64,000 bases of DNA from JAWKIJ01 sp041394325 (GCA_041394325.1 JAWKIJ010000001.1:2604001-2668000); one strand, 5' to 3'. Positions 27,391 to 37,571 are shown, counted from the first letter of the stretch. The notes: generated by a model from the sequence alone, not told the origin. Made by a program: numbers and translations.

Positions 27391-27989
27391 GCGACCCCGA
27401 CGGGGCTCCGACCAGGACCGGCCGCCCCCCTACCCGGGAGAACCAACGGGAGTTCATCCTCGACACCGCCCTCGCGCTGATCGCGGAGCGGGGTGCGTCG
27501 ACGATGTCGATGCGTCAGCTGGCGAACGCATGCGACCTCAACGTCGCGGCGCTCTACCACTACTTCGACTCCAAGGACGCGCTGGTCGCCGCGGTGGTCG
27601 AGGAGCGACGCTACGGTGCCCGGATGGCGGACGTTCCGCCGTTGGACCCTTCCGCCCCCGTGGTCGAGCGCCTCCGCACGATGTTCGCCCACATCTGGGC
27701 CGGTGCGCTCGCGGAGGAACCCATCTGGCGGGTCCTGTTGGGCGAGGGAACGCGTCGCGAACCGTCCACACTTCCGGTCGGGCGGGAGTTGCTCGACATG
27801 GTCCTACCCGGGATCGCCGAGTGGATCCGACGGGAGATCCCCGAGGTCGGCCGTCCCGACGACGTGGCGACGATCCTGGTGGGCCAGCTCTTCGTCGGCT
27901 TCGTGCGCCACATCTTCGAGCCCGACCTGGACACCAACGTGATCCTCGATCGGGTCGGCACGTCCCTCGCCGCGTTGGGTGCCACCTGA
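27387..27989 (+). CDS. TetR-family transcriptional regulator
   Basis: 200 residues from TTG 27387, which overlaps the P450 stop (TTGA). N-terminal TetR helix-turn-helix: REFILDTALALIAERGASTM, then SMRQLANACDLNVAALYHYF and SKDALVAAVV (residues about 19-70). The C-terminal ligand domain is about 125 residues. Being second in the P450 operon, with a palindrome in the operon promoter, it is probably an autorepressor relieved by the P450 substrate or product (inference). Confidence 0.92.
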   Translation: MSDPDGAPTRTGRPPTRENQREFILDTALALIAERGASTMSMRQLANACDLNVAALYHYFDSKDALVAAVVEERRYGARMADVPPLDPSAPVVERLRTMFAHIWAGALAEEPIWRVLLGEGTRREPSTLPVGRELLDMVLPGIAEWIRREIPEVGRPDDVATILVGQLFVGFVRHIFEPDLDTNVILDRVGTSLAALGAT

Positions 27990-28001
27990 TCGGACCCGAT
28001 G

Positions 28002-28038
28002 CGGGTGGGTTCCCCGGATCGCCCGACGAGCCCACCCG
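28002..28038. terminator. Inverted repeat between convergent tetR and DsbA-like genes
   Basis: CGGGTGGG (28002-28009) and CCCACCCG (28031-28038) form an 8-bp GC stem with a 21-nt loop, 13 nt after the tetR stop. No T-run on either side. Plausible bidirectional terminator. The remaining 75 bp up to the DsbA-like stop show nothing I can name. Confidence 0.45.
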
Positions 28039-28113
28039 ACCGCTGCCGGTGAACGGCATCGGTCCCGGCCGACGCGGTCCGGTCCCAAGATCGGCGTCGC
28101 GGGGGCTGGAGCT

Positions 28114-28731
28114 CTACTGCAGACATGACGCGAAGAAGCGATCGAAGCGCTCCGGGTCCGGTGAGACCTGGAGCACTCCCTCGTCATCGCGACCGACGGC
28201 GAGCGCGGGGCAGAAGAAGTCGCCGCCGTCGGTGAAGAAGTGCGGCGATCCGACCACCCCTTGCCCCACGCCACGGCGATGGTCCTCCAACACCGCGGTG
28301 TCGTCGTCGAGGTCGGCTTCGAAGCCGAATCCCTCGGCGATCGAGTGCAACACCGCGTGATCCGACACGTCAACCCCCTCCTCGAAGAGGAGATGACGTA
28401 CTCGGAGGCTCACCGACTCGCCGATCCCCGGGTCAACGTCGTAGGCCGCGGCGGCGAGAGCCATCGCCGGTATCGACGTGGCCGGAAACGAACCGGGCAC
28501 GAAGCCAACGAACACGTCGCCGCCGAGGGCTGCGCGGATTTGCTCGACCTCCTCGGCGATGAAGCCGGGATCCATCGGCGAACCGTTGACGACCTCGAGC
28601 GGCCACGCCCTGACGTGGAGCACGAGATCGCTCCTACCCAGCGCATCCCTCCGCTGCACGAATCGCCGCAATCCCACGTGGGTGAACGGGCAGCCGACGT
28701 CCGCGAACACCTCGATCACCTTGGACATCAT
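28114..28731 (-). CDS. DsbA-family thioredoxin-fold oxidoreductase
   Basis: 205 residues from ATG 28731, with AAGGGAAC upstream. Thioredoxin fold with a DsbA helical insertion: EVFADVGCPFTHVGLRRF at the start (Cys14 in CPFT) and the cis-Pro region VVGSPHFFTDG near the end. No signal peptide, so cytoplasmic. The second active-site cysteine is absent (CPFT, not CxxC), so it resembles the monothiol FrnE/2-hydroxychromene-2-carboxylate isomerase group and may be a glutathione- or mycothiol-linked isomerase or transferase; which cannot be decided here. Stands alone after zwf. Confidence 0.8.
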   Translation of the reverse strand: MMSKVIEVFADVGCPFTHVGLRRFVQRRDALGRSDLVLHVRAWPLEVVNGSPMDPGFIAEEVEQIRAALGGDVFVGFVPGSFPATSIPAMALAAAAYDVDPGIGESVSLRVRHLLFEEGVDVSDHAVLHSIAEGFGFEADLDDDTAVLEDHRRGVGQGVVGSPHFFTDGGDFFCPALAVGRDDEGVLQVSPDPERFDRFFASCLQ

Positions 28732-28891
28732 GTTCCCTTCAACGCTCACCGGACGTCATCGAGAGCGTCCCGCGACCCTACGACAACGGTGGTCCCGCCT
28801 TCGATACCCGATGCGGCACCCGACGAACTCCCGTGGAGCCGGGTGATTCCTCCGCGCCTCGCGCTGACTTCGACTCGAGGAAGGGCCCGCC

Positions 28892-30370
28892 CTACTCGTC
28901 GCCGACTCGCTGCCGCCAGCGCCGCGCGAACGGGAGGCGCCACCCGACCGGTGTGACGAGATCGTGCATGTGCTCGGGCCCCCACGACCCCGGTGCGTAC
29001 CGCTCGACCGGCGGCGGTTCCTCGAGCAACGGCGCCGACACCTCCCACAGCCGCTCGATGCCCTCCGAGGTGGTGAACAGGGTGTGGTCGCCCATCATCG
29101 CGTCGAAGATGAGCCGCTCGTAGGCCTCCAACACATCGTCGGCCCCGTCCGTCTCGTGAAGGGCGAACTGGAGGCTCAGCTTGTCGAGCACCATGCCCGG
29201 ACCCGGGCGCTTACCGTAGAACGACAGCGACATCTTCGACGCGTCCGCGAGGTCGAAGGTCAGGTGATCCGGCCCCAGGCTTCCCACCCCCGACTCAGCG
29301 GGAAACATCGAGCGCGGCGGCTCCTGGAAGGCGATCGACACGATCCGGGCACCCTCGGCCATGCGCTTGCCGGTCCGCAGGTAGAACGGCACACCCGCCC
29401 ATCGCCAGTTGTCGATCTCGGCCCGCAGCGCGACGAACGTCTCGGTAGCCGAATCGTCCGCCACGCCCTTGTAGTTGAGGTAACCGTCCACCTGACCGCG
29501 CACGACGTCGGCGGGGTCGATCGGCTTCATCGACCGGAAGACCTTGTTCTTCTCCTCGTTGATCGCGCGTGGTTCCAACGCCGTCGGAGGCTCCATCGCC
29601 ACGAACGCCAGGATCTGGAACAAGTGGGTGACGACCATGTCACGGAACGCTCCCGCCGAGTCGTAGAAGGATGCCCGATCGCCCACATCGAGGGTCTCGG
29701 GAACGTCGATCTGCACGTGGTCGATGTGATGTCGGTTCCAGATCGGCTCGAACAGGCCGTTCGCGAAACGGAACGCGAGGATGTTCTGGGCGGCTTCCTT
29801 GCCGAGGAAGTGGTCGATCCGGAAGACCTGCTCCTCGTCGAACACGGCCTGCACACGGCGGTTCAGCGTCCGGGACGACGCGAGGTCGGTGCCGAAGGGC
29901 TTCTCCATGACGATCCGTGACCGCTCCACGAGATCCGCGTCTCGGAGGAGTTCCACCACGGCCATCGCGGCGACGGGCGGAACGCTCAGGTAGTGCAGAC
30001 GCCGCGTCTCCGGGCCCAGCTCTGTCTCGGCCTTGTCGACCGCGGCCCGCAAACCGGCCGCACCCTCGGAGTGGGGCACGAAGAGGAGATGTTCGCTGAA
30101 TCGCTCCCACTCCTCGATGCTGATGCTCCGACGGACGAACTCCCCACACGATCGACGGGCGAACGCGACGAAGCCGTCGGTGTCGAGCTCGTCCAGCGAC
30201 GTCCCGATCACCCGGAGATGCGGGAGGAGCCCGACCTGCGTAAGTCGCAGAAGTCCCGGGAGGAGCTTGCGCCGAGCGAGATCACCCGTAGCGCCGAACA
30301 GCACGACCACATGTGGCGGAAGCGGAGCGAGCCGATGCGCCGACCGCTCGACCGGCTCGCCCCGTAGCAC
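28892..30370 (-). CDS. zwf: Glucose-6-phosphate 1-dehydrogenase
   Basis: Oxidises glucose 6-phosphate to 6-phosphogluconolactone with NADP, entry to the oxidative pentose phosphate route. 492 residues. NADP motif VVLFGATGDLARRKLLPGL (about residues 22-40), IVMEKPFGTDLASSR, and the active-site signature FRIDHFLGKEAAQNILAFR (about residue 181). C-terminal domain with NKVFRSMKPIDP and YERLIFDAMMGDHTLF. GTG start with GGAG close upstream. The usual partners (gnd, tal, tkt, opcA, pgl) are not in the window, so this is a stand-alone copy. Confidence 0.97.
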   Translation of the reverse strand: MLRGEPVERSAHRLAPLPPHVVVLFGATGDLARRKLLPGLLRLTQVGLLPHLRVIGTSLDELDTDGFVAFARRSCGEFVRRSISIEEWERFSEHLLFVPHSEGAAGLRAAVDKAETELGPETRRLHYLSVPPVAAMAVVELLRDADLVERSRIVMEKPFGTDLASSRTLNRRVQAVFDEEQVFRIDHFLGKEAAQNILAFRFANGLFEPIWNRHHIDHVQIDVPETLDVGDRASFYDSAGAFRDMVVTHLFQILAFVAMEPPTALEPRAINEEKNKVFRSMKPIDPADVVRGQVDGYLNYKGVADDSATETFVALRAEIDNWRWAGVPFYLRTGKRMAEGARIVSIAFQEPPRSMFPAESGVGSLGPDHLTFDLADASKMSLSFYGKRPGPGMVLDKLSLQFALHETDGADDVLEAYERLIFDAMMGDHTLFTTSEGIERLWEVSAPLLEEPPPVERYAPGSWGPEHMHDLVTPVGWRLPFARRWRQRVGDE

Positions 30371-30439
30371 TGCTCCATCGTCGACCCCGTCGGCGCGCGC
30401 GCGTCGTTGAGGCCGCCGTGCCCGATCGGGACGTTCTCC

Positions 30440-32230
30440 CTACCCGGTGAAGCCGTCCGAACCCACGTCACCGGGATCGTTCGCCAGACGGGAACGGACC
30501 AGGCGATAGTCCGACGCAACCTCGTCGGAGAGCACCGTCGGGGTTCCGACCACGGCATTGCCGGCCTCGCGGACCGCGGTCGCGAGGTCGATCGAACCGA
30601 TCGTGGCGACGGTGACGGTGGGCCGGTCCGCCCGATCGACCAACGCCGTGCTCTCCAACAACACCGACGTGGACCCGGTGTGCCACGCCGGGCCGTCGGA
30701 TCGACGGTCGTCGGCGACGAGTACCTGTTCGCCCGCCGGCGCCACGAACGTGTTGTGACGCATTACGACGTCCTGAGCGCCGGTCAGCCGGACGCCCGAC
30801 CCGAGGGTGCCGGTGCCGTTGCGTGCGACGACATTGCGCTCCACGGCGGCTCCGCGGGAGACCTCGAAGAACAGTCCGTGGAGCGCATTGGACCGGAAGA
30901 CGCTCCGTCGGATCGTGGCGCCGTCGCAGAACAGGTCGAACCACAACCCCGTGGCCTCGTTGTCCGCGAAGCGGCTGTCGGTGACGACGGTGGCCGTACT
31001 GCCGGTCAGCTTCATGCCCGCCAGCACCCGGTAGGGGCCGGGTGTCGTGAGGTATCCGAACCGGGATGCGTTGTTCCGCTCGATGACCGAGCGGTCGACG
31101 ACCAGGCCGTCCACCCGATTCACGTCGACACCCACCGCGCCATTGTCCGACACGGTGACCCGGTTCAGGTGTGCGCCTCGAAGGCGACCGGCACCCTTTC
31201 CCAGGTACAACCCGCGTCCCGATGCCCCTCGGATGGTGACGTCCGTGAAGTCGATGTCGTCGGCACCGTCGACGACGACCGCCGCGGCACCGTCGGCGTG
31301 GCGGGAAGCGAACCGCTCGAAGGTCAGGCCGACCAACCGGGTGCCCGTTGCACCGGCGGCGAAGTATGCGCCGCGGGGTACTGGACCCACTCGATGCGAC
31401 CGGTCGACGGGTCGACGTTGGTCCAGAGCCGGCCGGGATGGAGACCTCCGACGTCGTACGCGAACGACGGCGAGGTCACGGGTGCCGACACGGGGAGCCC
31501 ACCGACCGACGAGGCGTCGATCTGGTCGAGCCACTCCCCACCCACCGCAAGTTGTTCGTAGTCGTCGGCCTCGGGATGCGCCGGGTCGAGCTGGGTGTCG
31601 CTCCGCCCCGGAGCGTTCGGCCCCGAACCCGGCGCGAACGGCGCGGCTACGGGGTGCCGCGCACTCGGGTCCGCACCGAAGGTCACCACACCGTCGCGAT
31701 ACCACCACGCCGATCGCGCGCCGGTGGCACGCACCCAACCTCCCGTATCCAAGACGGTCGCACCTGTGAACACCGGGCTCGCACCAGGTGCCGCCATGAC
31801 GGTGACCGGCTTGTCGACCCACCAGCCGACCTGCCCGGCTCCCGGTACACGCCGTCGGCCACGACGATCACCCCACCCGGAGGGACCAACGCGAGCGCCC
31901 GGTGCATCGTCGCGAGGGCCGTTCCCCGCGCGACGCACCGTCCCGGAGGTCCGATCCGTCCGGCGCCAACCACAGAACCGGTCGTCCCGACGGTATCGCC
32001 GCGTACGAGACCTGCGCGCCCGGGTTGCCGACGGACCGGGGCTCCGGGCCGGGCACCCCCGACGGTGTCGTCGTCGCAGGGGTCGAATGCATGGGCCCCA
32101 CGTTGCCCGACGCGCTCGATGCGGGGTCGACCGGGAGCCACCCGGTCGCCGCCGGAGGACCGCACGCCGAACCCACGGTGGCAACACCGCCGAGCACGGC
32201 GCACAGCAGGAGAGTTCGAGGCCGCCACAT
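30440..32230 (-). CDS. Secreted right-handed parallel beta-helix lipoprotein (three frameshifts)
   Basis: About 595 residues. Lipoprotein signal peptide MWRPRTLLLCAVLGGVATVG with lipobox GSAC (Cys about 23), then a Pro/Ser/Thr linker. The motif PDGSDLRDGASRG - TALATMHRAL - PPGGVIVVADGVYRE is the usual opening of pectate-lyase-like beta-helix proteins. The C-terminal half carries parallel beta-helix coils (VIERNNASRFGYLTTPG, SRFADNEATGLWFDL, SVFRSNALHGLFFEV). Such proteins bind or cleave extracellular polysaccharides; no catalytic assignment is possible. Frame changes fall at G/C runs near 31926 (GGGG, one too many), 31841 (GGG, one short) and 31372 (CCCC, one short); each one-base repair gives a seamless protein. 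Confidence 0.8.
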
Positions 32231-32418
32231 ACCGGATCCGTCGGCACGAGCCGACGAGGTTCTCTTCGGGTTCCCCCGCCGGAACTTGAGCACGGGTTGG
32301 TCCCGCGGGCGTCTCGCGACCGCGTCGCCGTGTTGCGGCGTCGCCGCGCCTGCACCGTCGCGGCCGACGCACTCGACCCGTACATATCGGATCACGAGAT
32401 GTTTGGGAGGTTGGCAGG

Positions 32419-34206
32419 ATGTCCGACGATCCGGGGCTTCCACCCGAGCGGGGGAACCCGCTGCCCGGGCCGCCCACACCCGCTGCCATCGCCGACTACA
32501 GGATCCGCCTCTCCCAGGGTGAGGCGACGATCGACCCCGACACCTGGGCCGGTTCGATTCCCGCCGCCAAGGGCGTAGCTCCACGCGTACGGGTCGGGCG
32601 CAGTCGCTGGTTGAACCTCTTGTGGCTGGTCCCGATCGGCTTCGGCGGTCTGTTGGTGGCGGTGGCCGTCGGCCAGGGCGTCCGCGGGGTCCCCGCAGTG
32701 CAACGATTCATCGCGCGCTATCCGGGAACCGTCCCCACAGGTGGTACCCGGCCGGGCTTTCCCTGGTGGCTCGAAGCCCAGCACTTCCTCAACGGCTTCT
32801 TCATGATCTTCATCGTCCGAGCCGGGATGCAGATACTCGCCGACCACCCCCGGCTTTACTGGACGCGACACTCCACCCCGGGCAAGGAGTGGTTCCGCTT
32901 CCAACAGCCCGTTCCCGCCGACCCGCTCTGGACGGCCAAGGAGGACTCGGTCGGCCTGCCCCGCCACGTCGGGCTTCCCGGCCTTCGCCACACGATCGGC
33001 CTCGCCCGATGGTGGCACCTCGGTACCGACGTGCTGTGGCTGCTCAACGGTCTGGTGTTCTACCTACTCCTATTCTCCACCGACCAGTGGCGGCGGATCG
33101 TGCCGACCACGTGGAAGGTGTTCCCGTCGGCAGTGTCGGTCACCATCCAGTACCTGTCGCTGAAATGGCCGACCGAACACGGTTGGACCGCATACAACGG
33201 CCTCCAACTGCTCGCCTACTTCGTGGCCGTGTTCGTCGCCGCCCCCATCGCGCTCGTCACCGGTCTCGGGATGTCCCCGGCGCTGTCCACCCGCTTCAAG
33301 CGACTCTCCAAGGTGCTGTCGATCCAGGTGGCACGCTCACTGCACTTCCTGGTGCTGTGCTGGTTCCTGTTCTTCGTCGTCGTGCACATCACGCTCGTGT
33401 TCGCCACCGGATTGCTGCACAACCTCAACCACATGTACGCCCACCGCGACGATGCCGGCTGGCTGGGCTTCGCCGTCTTCTGCACCGCCACAGCCGTCAT
33501 GGTCGCATCGTGGCTCGCGGCATCGCCGTTCACCCTTCGCCACCCTCGGATCGTCCAGCGCGTCGGCTTTGCCTTGATCGGCCCGGTCCAACGGCTCTTC
33601 GAGCACGTCGACACCAGCCCCGGCGAATACACCGAACGGGACCTCTCGCCGTACTTCTGGCACAACGGCACGTATCCCACGAGCGAGCGCTATCGCCGGC
33701 TCGCGGCCGACGACTTCCGCGGCTGGCGGCTCGACGTCCACGGACTGGTGGCCAATCCGGTGCGGCTCAGCCTCGATGACCTCCGGGCGCTGCCGCACCA
33801 CGAGCAGATCACCCAACACTTCTGCATCCAGGGCTGGTCCGGAGTCGCCAAGTGGGGAGGGGTATCGATGTCCACGATTCTCGACCTCGTCGACCCGTCG
33901 CCCCGAGCACGATGGGTCGTGTTCGATTCGTTGGGCGACGGATCCGACGGGGGTCTGTACTACGACGCCCACCCGATCGAGCAGATGAGGTCCGCGCTCA
34001 CGATGCTCGCCTACGACATGAACGACCGTCCGCTCCCCTACGGACACGGGGCGCCGCTGCGGTTGCGCAACGAGGTCCAGTTGGGCTTCAAACAGGTGAA
34101 GTGGCTGGCCGGGATCGACTTCGTGGCCGACTTCGCCGAGGTCGCCGGCGGTTTCGGCGGATACAACGAGGACCACGAGTTCTTCGGCTACCGACAGTCG
34201 ATCTGA
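32419..34206 (+). CDS. Membrane cytochrome b fused to a sulfite-oxidase-type molybdopterin domain
   Basis: 595 residues. Six membrane helices between about residues 65 and 372 form a cytochrome b561-like module; His122 (AQHFLNG), His199 (WWHLGTD), and His in SLHFLVL and VVHITLVF are candidate heme ligands. From about residue 430 follows a molybdopterin oxidoreductase domain of the sulfite oxidase/YedY class: RLDVHGLVANPVRLSLDDLR, HFCIQGWSGVAKWGGV (molybdenum-ligand Cys about 470) and YGHGAPLRLRNEVQLGFKQV. Joining both on one chain would replace the separate MsrP/MsrQ-type partners, passing electrons between the quinone pool and the Mo centre. The Mo domain has no Tat signal; its side of the membrane is unresolved. 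GGGAGG lies 9 nt before the ATG. Substrate unknown. Confidence 0.88.
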   Translation: MSDDPGLPPERGNPLPGPPTPAAIADYRIRLSQGEATIDPDTWAGSIPAAKGVAPRVRVGRSRWLNLLWLVPIGFGGLLVAVAVGQGVRGVPAVQRFIARYPGTVPTGGTRPGFPWWLEAQHFLNGFFMIFIVRAGMQILADHPRLYWTRHSTPGKEWFRFQQPVPADPLWTAKEDSVGLPRHVGLPGLRHTIGLARWWHLGTDVLWLLNGLVFYLLLFSTDQWRRIVPTTWKVFPSAVSVTIQYLSLKWPTEHGWTAYNGLQLLAYFVAVFVAAPIALVTGLGMSPALSTRFKRLSKVLSIQVARSLHFLVLCWFLFFVVVHITLVFATGLLHNLNHMYAHRDDAGWLGFAVFCTATAVMVASWLAASPFTLRHPRIVQRVGFALIGPVQRLFEHVDTSPGEYTERDLSPYFWHNGTYPTSERYRRLAADDFRGWRLDVHGLVANPVRLSLDDLRALPHHEQITQHFCIQGWSGVAKWGGVSMSTILDLVDPSPRARWVVFDSLGDGSDGGLYYDAHPIEQMRSALTMLAYDMNDRPLPYGHGAPLRLRNEVQLGFKQVKWLAGIDFVADFAEVAGGFGGYNEDHEFFGYRQSI

Positions 34207-34210
34207 ACGC

Positions 34211-34229
34211 CCGGCCCCGACCAGGCCGG
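34211..34229. terminator. Hairpin between convergent genes
   Basis: CCGGCC (34211-34216) and GGCCGG (34224-34229) with a 7-nt loop, in the 30 bp between the cytochrome b-Mo fusion and the converging esterase gene. Probable bidirectional terminator without a T-run. Confidence 0.45.
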
Positions 34230-34236
34230 ATGACGC

Positions 34237-35146
34237 TCACGCGCAGGGCGCTCCGCCGACGAGTTGGGAGCGCAGGGTCCGCACCATCAGCGGCATCGAC
34301 TCGGCGCCTCGCTGCTGGAACACGGTGTGGCCGATTCCCGGGTACTCCACGTATCCGAGCAGTCGCTTGGCCTTCGCAGCGAACATCGCCGCCTGACGGC
34401 CGTAGTGGGTCGGCACGATGAAGTCGTCGGCACCGTGGAAGAGGAGCACGGGGGCGTCGTCGGGCTCGATGGGTCCTTCGAGCTCCATCCCCGAGAGCGA
34501 GACCGCAACACAGATCCGCGACGAGTACCCGGGATTGCCGCTGTCCCCGGATCCTCCGAATGCGAGCCCATCCCAATCGCGGTGATCCCACCGGCCGAAT
34601 AGCCGACCGCGCCGATCCGCCCGGGATCCACGCCGTAGGTGGCGGCGTTGGCACGCAGCCAGCGGACCGCGGCCTGCGCGTCATGGCGGGCATCGCGCCC
34701 GGCGGCCAGCGCCAGATCGGGGTGTTGAACCAGATCCACTCCCGGGTACGGATGCGGTAGTCGATCGTGACGGTCACGTAGCCGCGCTCCGCGAACTCCC
34801 GAGCCCACTCGGACATCTCGTCACGGCTCCCACCGGTGAACGCACCACTGTGTATGAACACGATCGCCGGCCGCCGCTCACCCTCGGCGACATCGGGGCG
34901 GAACAGGTCGAGGATCAGCGGCTGGTCGATCCCGTCTTCGTTGACCGCACGGCCGTACACGAGGCCGGTGTCCACCCGCACCGCCGCCACCCGGTCCGCG
35001 AAGGCGCCGGTCGGCGGCGCGGCACAGGCGGTCACCAGGAGTGCGAGGCCCGCCACCATCGCCGATCCGACGGACCTCCGAGACCGTGACCGTCGCGTCC
35101 GCGGGGCGTTCTCAGGGGCAACTGCCGGAGGCGTCGAGGTCTGCAC
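34237..35146 (-). CDS. Lipoprotein alpha/beta hydrolase, carboxylesterase-like (two frameshifts)
   Basis: About 300 residues. The N-terminus has a basic stretch (RTRRSRSRRSVGSAM), hydrophobic core and lipobox VTAC, so it should be lipid-anchored outside. Hydrolase elements: oxyanion strand IVFIHSGAFTGGS, nucleophile elbow GAVGYSAGGITAI, acid in LLFHGADDFIVP and His in YPGIGHTVFQ, a complete Ser-Asp-His triad of the BD-FAE/esterase-lipase type. The frame changes near 34690 and 34545. The start is uncertain: GTG 35146 is the best fit to the signal peptide, but no ribosome binding site is clear. Substrate unknown. Confidence 0.75.
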
Positions 35147-35247
35147 CCGGGGGTTGTCGGCCCATCGCGGAGGCGACTTCAGCTTTCCTCGCGACGCGCG
35201 CCGCCGTTCAGGGAGGCGTTCGGCCGCGGTGTCACCGCAGCCGAACG

Positions 35248-35771
35248 TCAGCGCACGATGATCGTCGCCCTCATCCCGGCCGCCCAGTGCCCCGGTTCGT
35301 GGCAACCGATCAGATAGAGGCCGGCTTGCTCGAACGTGACCGGCAAGGCGACCGCCTGGCCCGGAGCGAGTGTCACCGAGCCCACGGGGCCCCGAGCGGG
35401 CGTCGCCATCGCGTTGCCCGGGCCCGTCGTGTTCACGACGGTTCCGCGTCCCGCGTCCCTGGTCGTGGGGGCGTCGGTGGAACCCTCCGAGGACGAGGCG
35501 TTCATCTCACGTTCGTGAGCGGCCTGGTCGGCCTCGTCACCGATGAACGCCTCGTGGGTCAGGGTGCCCCGGTTCGTGAAGACGAAGCGCACCGGTCGGC
35601 CCTTGTCGAGCACGATCCGGTTCGGTTCGAAGCGACTGTCGACCATGGTGACGGCCACGACCTTCGCCTGTGACGACGAGGGTGTTCCGCCGCCCGAACA
35701 CGCGACGGCAGCGACGAGGAACAGCCCCGCGAGGGCCGTGCCCGCCGCCGGGGTCCGCGCCGTCGGGTCAC
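35248..35771 (-). CDS. Cupredoxin-domain lipoprotein (probable frameshift in signal peptide)
   Basis: Mature domain of about 140 residues with a type-1 copper site: His in LTHEAFIG and the C-terminal loop GCHEPGHWAAGM giving Cys, His and Met. A long Ser/Thr/Gly insert separates the strands. Upstream sequence gives a lipoprotein signal (ALAGLFLVAAVAC) but no in-frame start; adding one C at the CCCC near 35740 yields MTRRRGPPAAGTALAG from GTG 35771, which overlaps the pepF stop by GTGA, as is usual here. Blue-copper electron carrier or copper sensor outside the membrane; partner unknown, though the nearby cytochrome b-Mo enzyme is a candidate (speculation). Confidence 0.75.
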
Positions 35772-37562
35772 GAGAGGCGGCCTGCAGCGACCGCAGCCGC
35801 GTGTCTCGTGCAACAACCGCTCGACGATGTCGAGGCCCGAGTTCCAGAACCCGGGGTCGGCCAGATCGACGCCGACGATCCGACAGAGCTCCTCGGGAGA
35901 ACGTGATCCACCGGCGGCCAGCATCTCGACGTAGCTCGGCACGAATGCCTCACCCTCCTGTTCGAAACGCGCGTACACCGACAGAGCGAGAAGTTGGCCG
36001 TACGCGTAGGCGTACACGTACCCGGGCGTGTGGATGAAGTGCGGGATGTAGGACCACCAGGACCGGTAGCCGTCGGACAGCTCGACGGCGTCGCCGAGCA
36101 TCGCGTGCTGCGACTCGTACCAGAGTTGACCGAACCGCTCGACCGACAGTTCGCCCACGGAACGCCGTTCGTTGTGCACCGCGTCCTCGAAGCGGTTCAT
36201 CGCGACCTGACGGAAGACGGTGGCGATCTGGTCCTCGAGGTGCTCGGCCAACAGCGGAAGGCGTTCGGCCGGATTGTCCACCCCGTCGAGCAGTCGCCCG
36301 AACGTCACGGTCTCGCCGAAGACCGACGCCGTCTCGGCCAGCGTGAGCGGGGTGGACTGTTGGAAGATGCCCTGACCGCGTGCGAGGTAGGCATGCACAC
36401 CGTGGCCCAACTCGTGGGCGAGGGTGAGCACGTCACGTCGTTGGGAGGTCCAGTTCAACAACAGGTAGGGATGGTGGCTCGGCACGGTGTAGGCGCAGAA
36501 CGCTCCCCCGCGCTTGGCGGGACGGATCGGCGCGTCGATCCAGTCCTCCTCGAGGAAGCGACTCACGATGTCGGCGATCTCACCGCTGAACGAGCCGTAG
36601 GCGTCGAGGACCACCTCCTTGGCGTCCTCCCAGCCGAAATTCACCGTGTCCTGCACGACCGGTGCCATCCGGTCCCAGTCGGCGATGCGATCCACCCCCA
36701 AGAGTTCCGCCTTCGTCGCGTACCAGCGCTGCGCGATGTCATACCGGGCGGTCACGGCCTCGATCAGAGCGTCCACCGACTCGTCGGAGGCCTCGTTGGA
36801 GAGGTTGCGGTTTGCGATCCAGCTCGGATAGCTCCGCAGCCGGTCGTCGATCGCGTGGTCCGACAACAGTGTGTTGAAGATGAACGCACGGCTTCGCAGA
36901 TCGGTCTCCAACGCCGAGGTCACCGCTGCGGCGACCGTGGCCCGATGCCCTGCGTCGGGTGACTGGAGTCCCGAGAGCGCCGACATGAGCGGTTGCGGTG
37001 TTCCGTCGACCGTCACCGTCAGGGCGCTCGTCTGCTCGTCGAACAGACGGGCCCATGCCGCCGCCCCCGCCACGGACGTCTCGGCGAGCACCACCTCCTC
37101 CGGCTCGCTCAACAGGTGTGGCCGGTAGCGCCGGAGACCCTCGAGGTGATGGGCGAAGTGCGAAAGCCGCGGCTCCACGATCAATGCGTCGGCGGCCTCG
37201 TCGTCGAGAGCGGCCAACTCTAGGTCGACGAAGATGAGCCTCGATGCGAGCCGTGTGGCGTGTTCCTGGGTTCGCTGCATGAGCGCCGCGACCGTGTGAT
37301 CGTCGGTGTCGACGCTGAACCGAAGGCTCGTGTAGTTGCCCGCTCGTCCCAATACGTCGTGGAGTTCGCCGAGACGTTCGACGAACCCCACCATCTCGTC
37401 GATCGACATCGAGCAGAGAGTTCCACGCGCCTGCTCCAACTCGCTCACGAGCTCCTCGGCACGTTCCATGAGCCGCTCGACCCCCGTAGGACCGGGCTCG
37501 GGCAGCAGTGGTTCGAGGTCCCAGGCGACGTCTTGGACCGACGTGTCTTCGATGGTCGACAT
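35768..37562 (-). CDS. pepF: Oligoendopeptidase F, M3 family
   Basis: Cytosolic zinc metallopeptidase that cleaves short peptides. About 597 residues, normal for PepF. Zinc site LAHELGHGVHAYLARG (HExxH about residue 380) with the third ligand in LTLAETASVFGETV, and the substrate loop FIHTPGYVYAYAYGQLLALS. The body of the protein is in one frame. Near the C-terminus (about 35805) a frame change is needed to reach the TGA at 35768; otherwise the frame runs 200 bp into the cupredoxin gene as arginine/serine-rich sequence. ATG 37562 follows TAGGCT (37569-37574) by 6 nt, so the mRNA should be leaderless. Confidence 0.93.
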
Positions 37563-37571
37563 GGGACCAGC

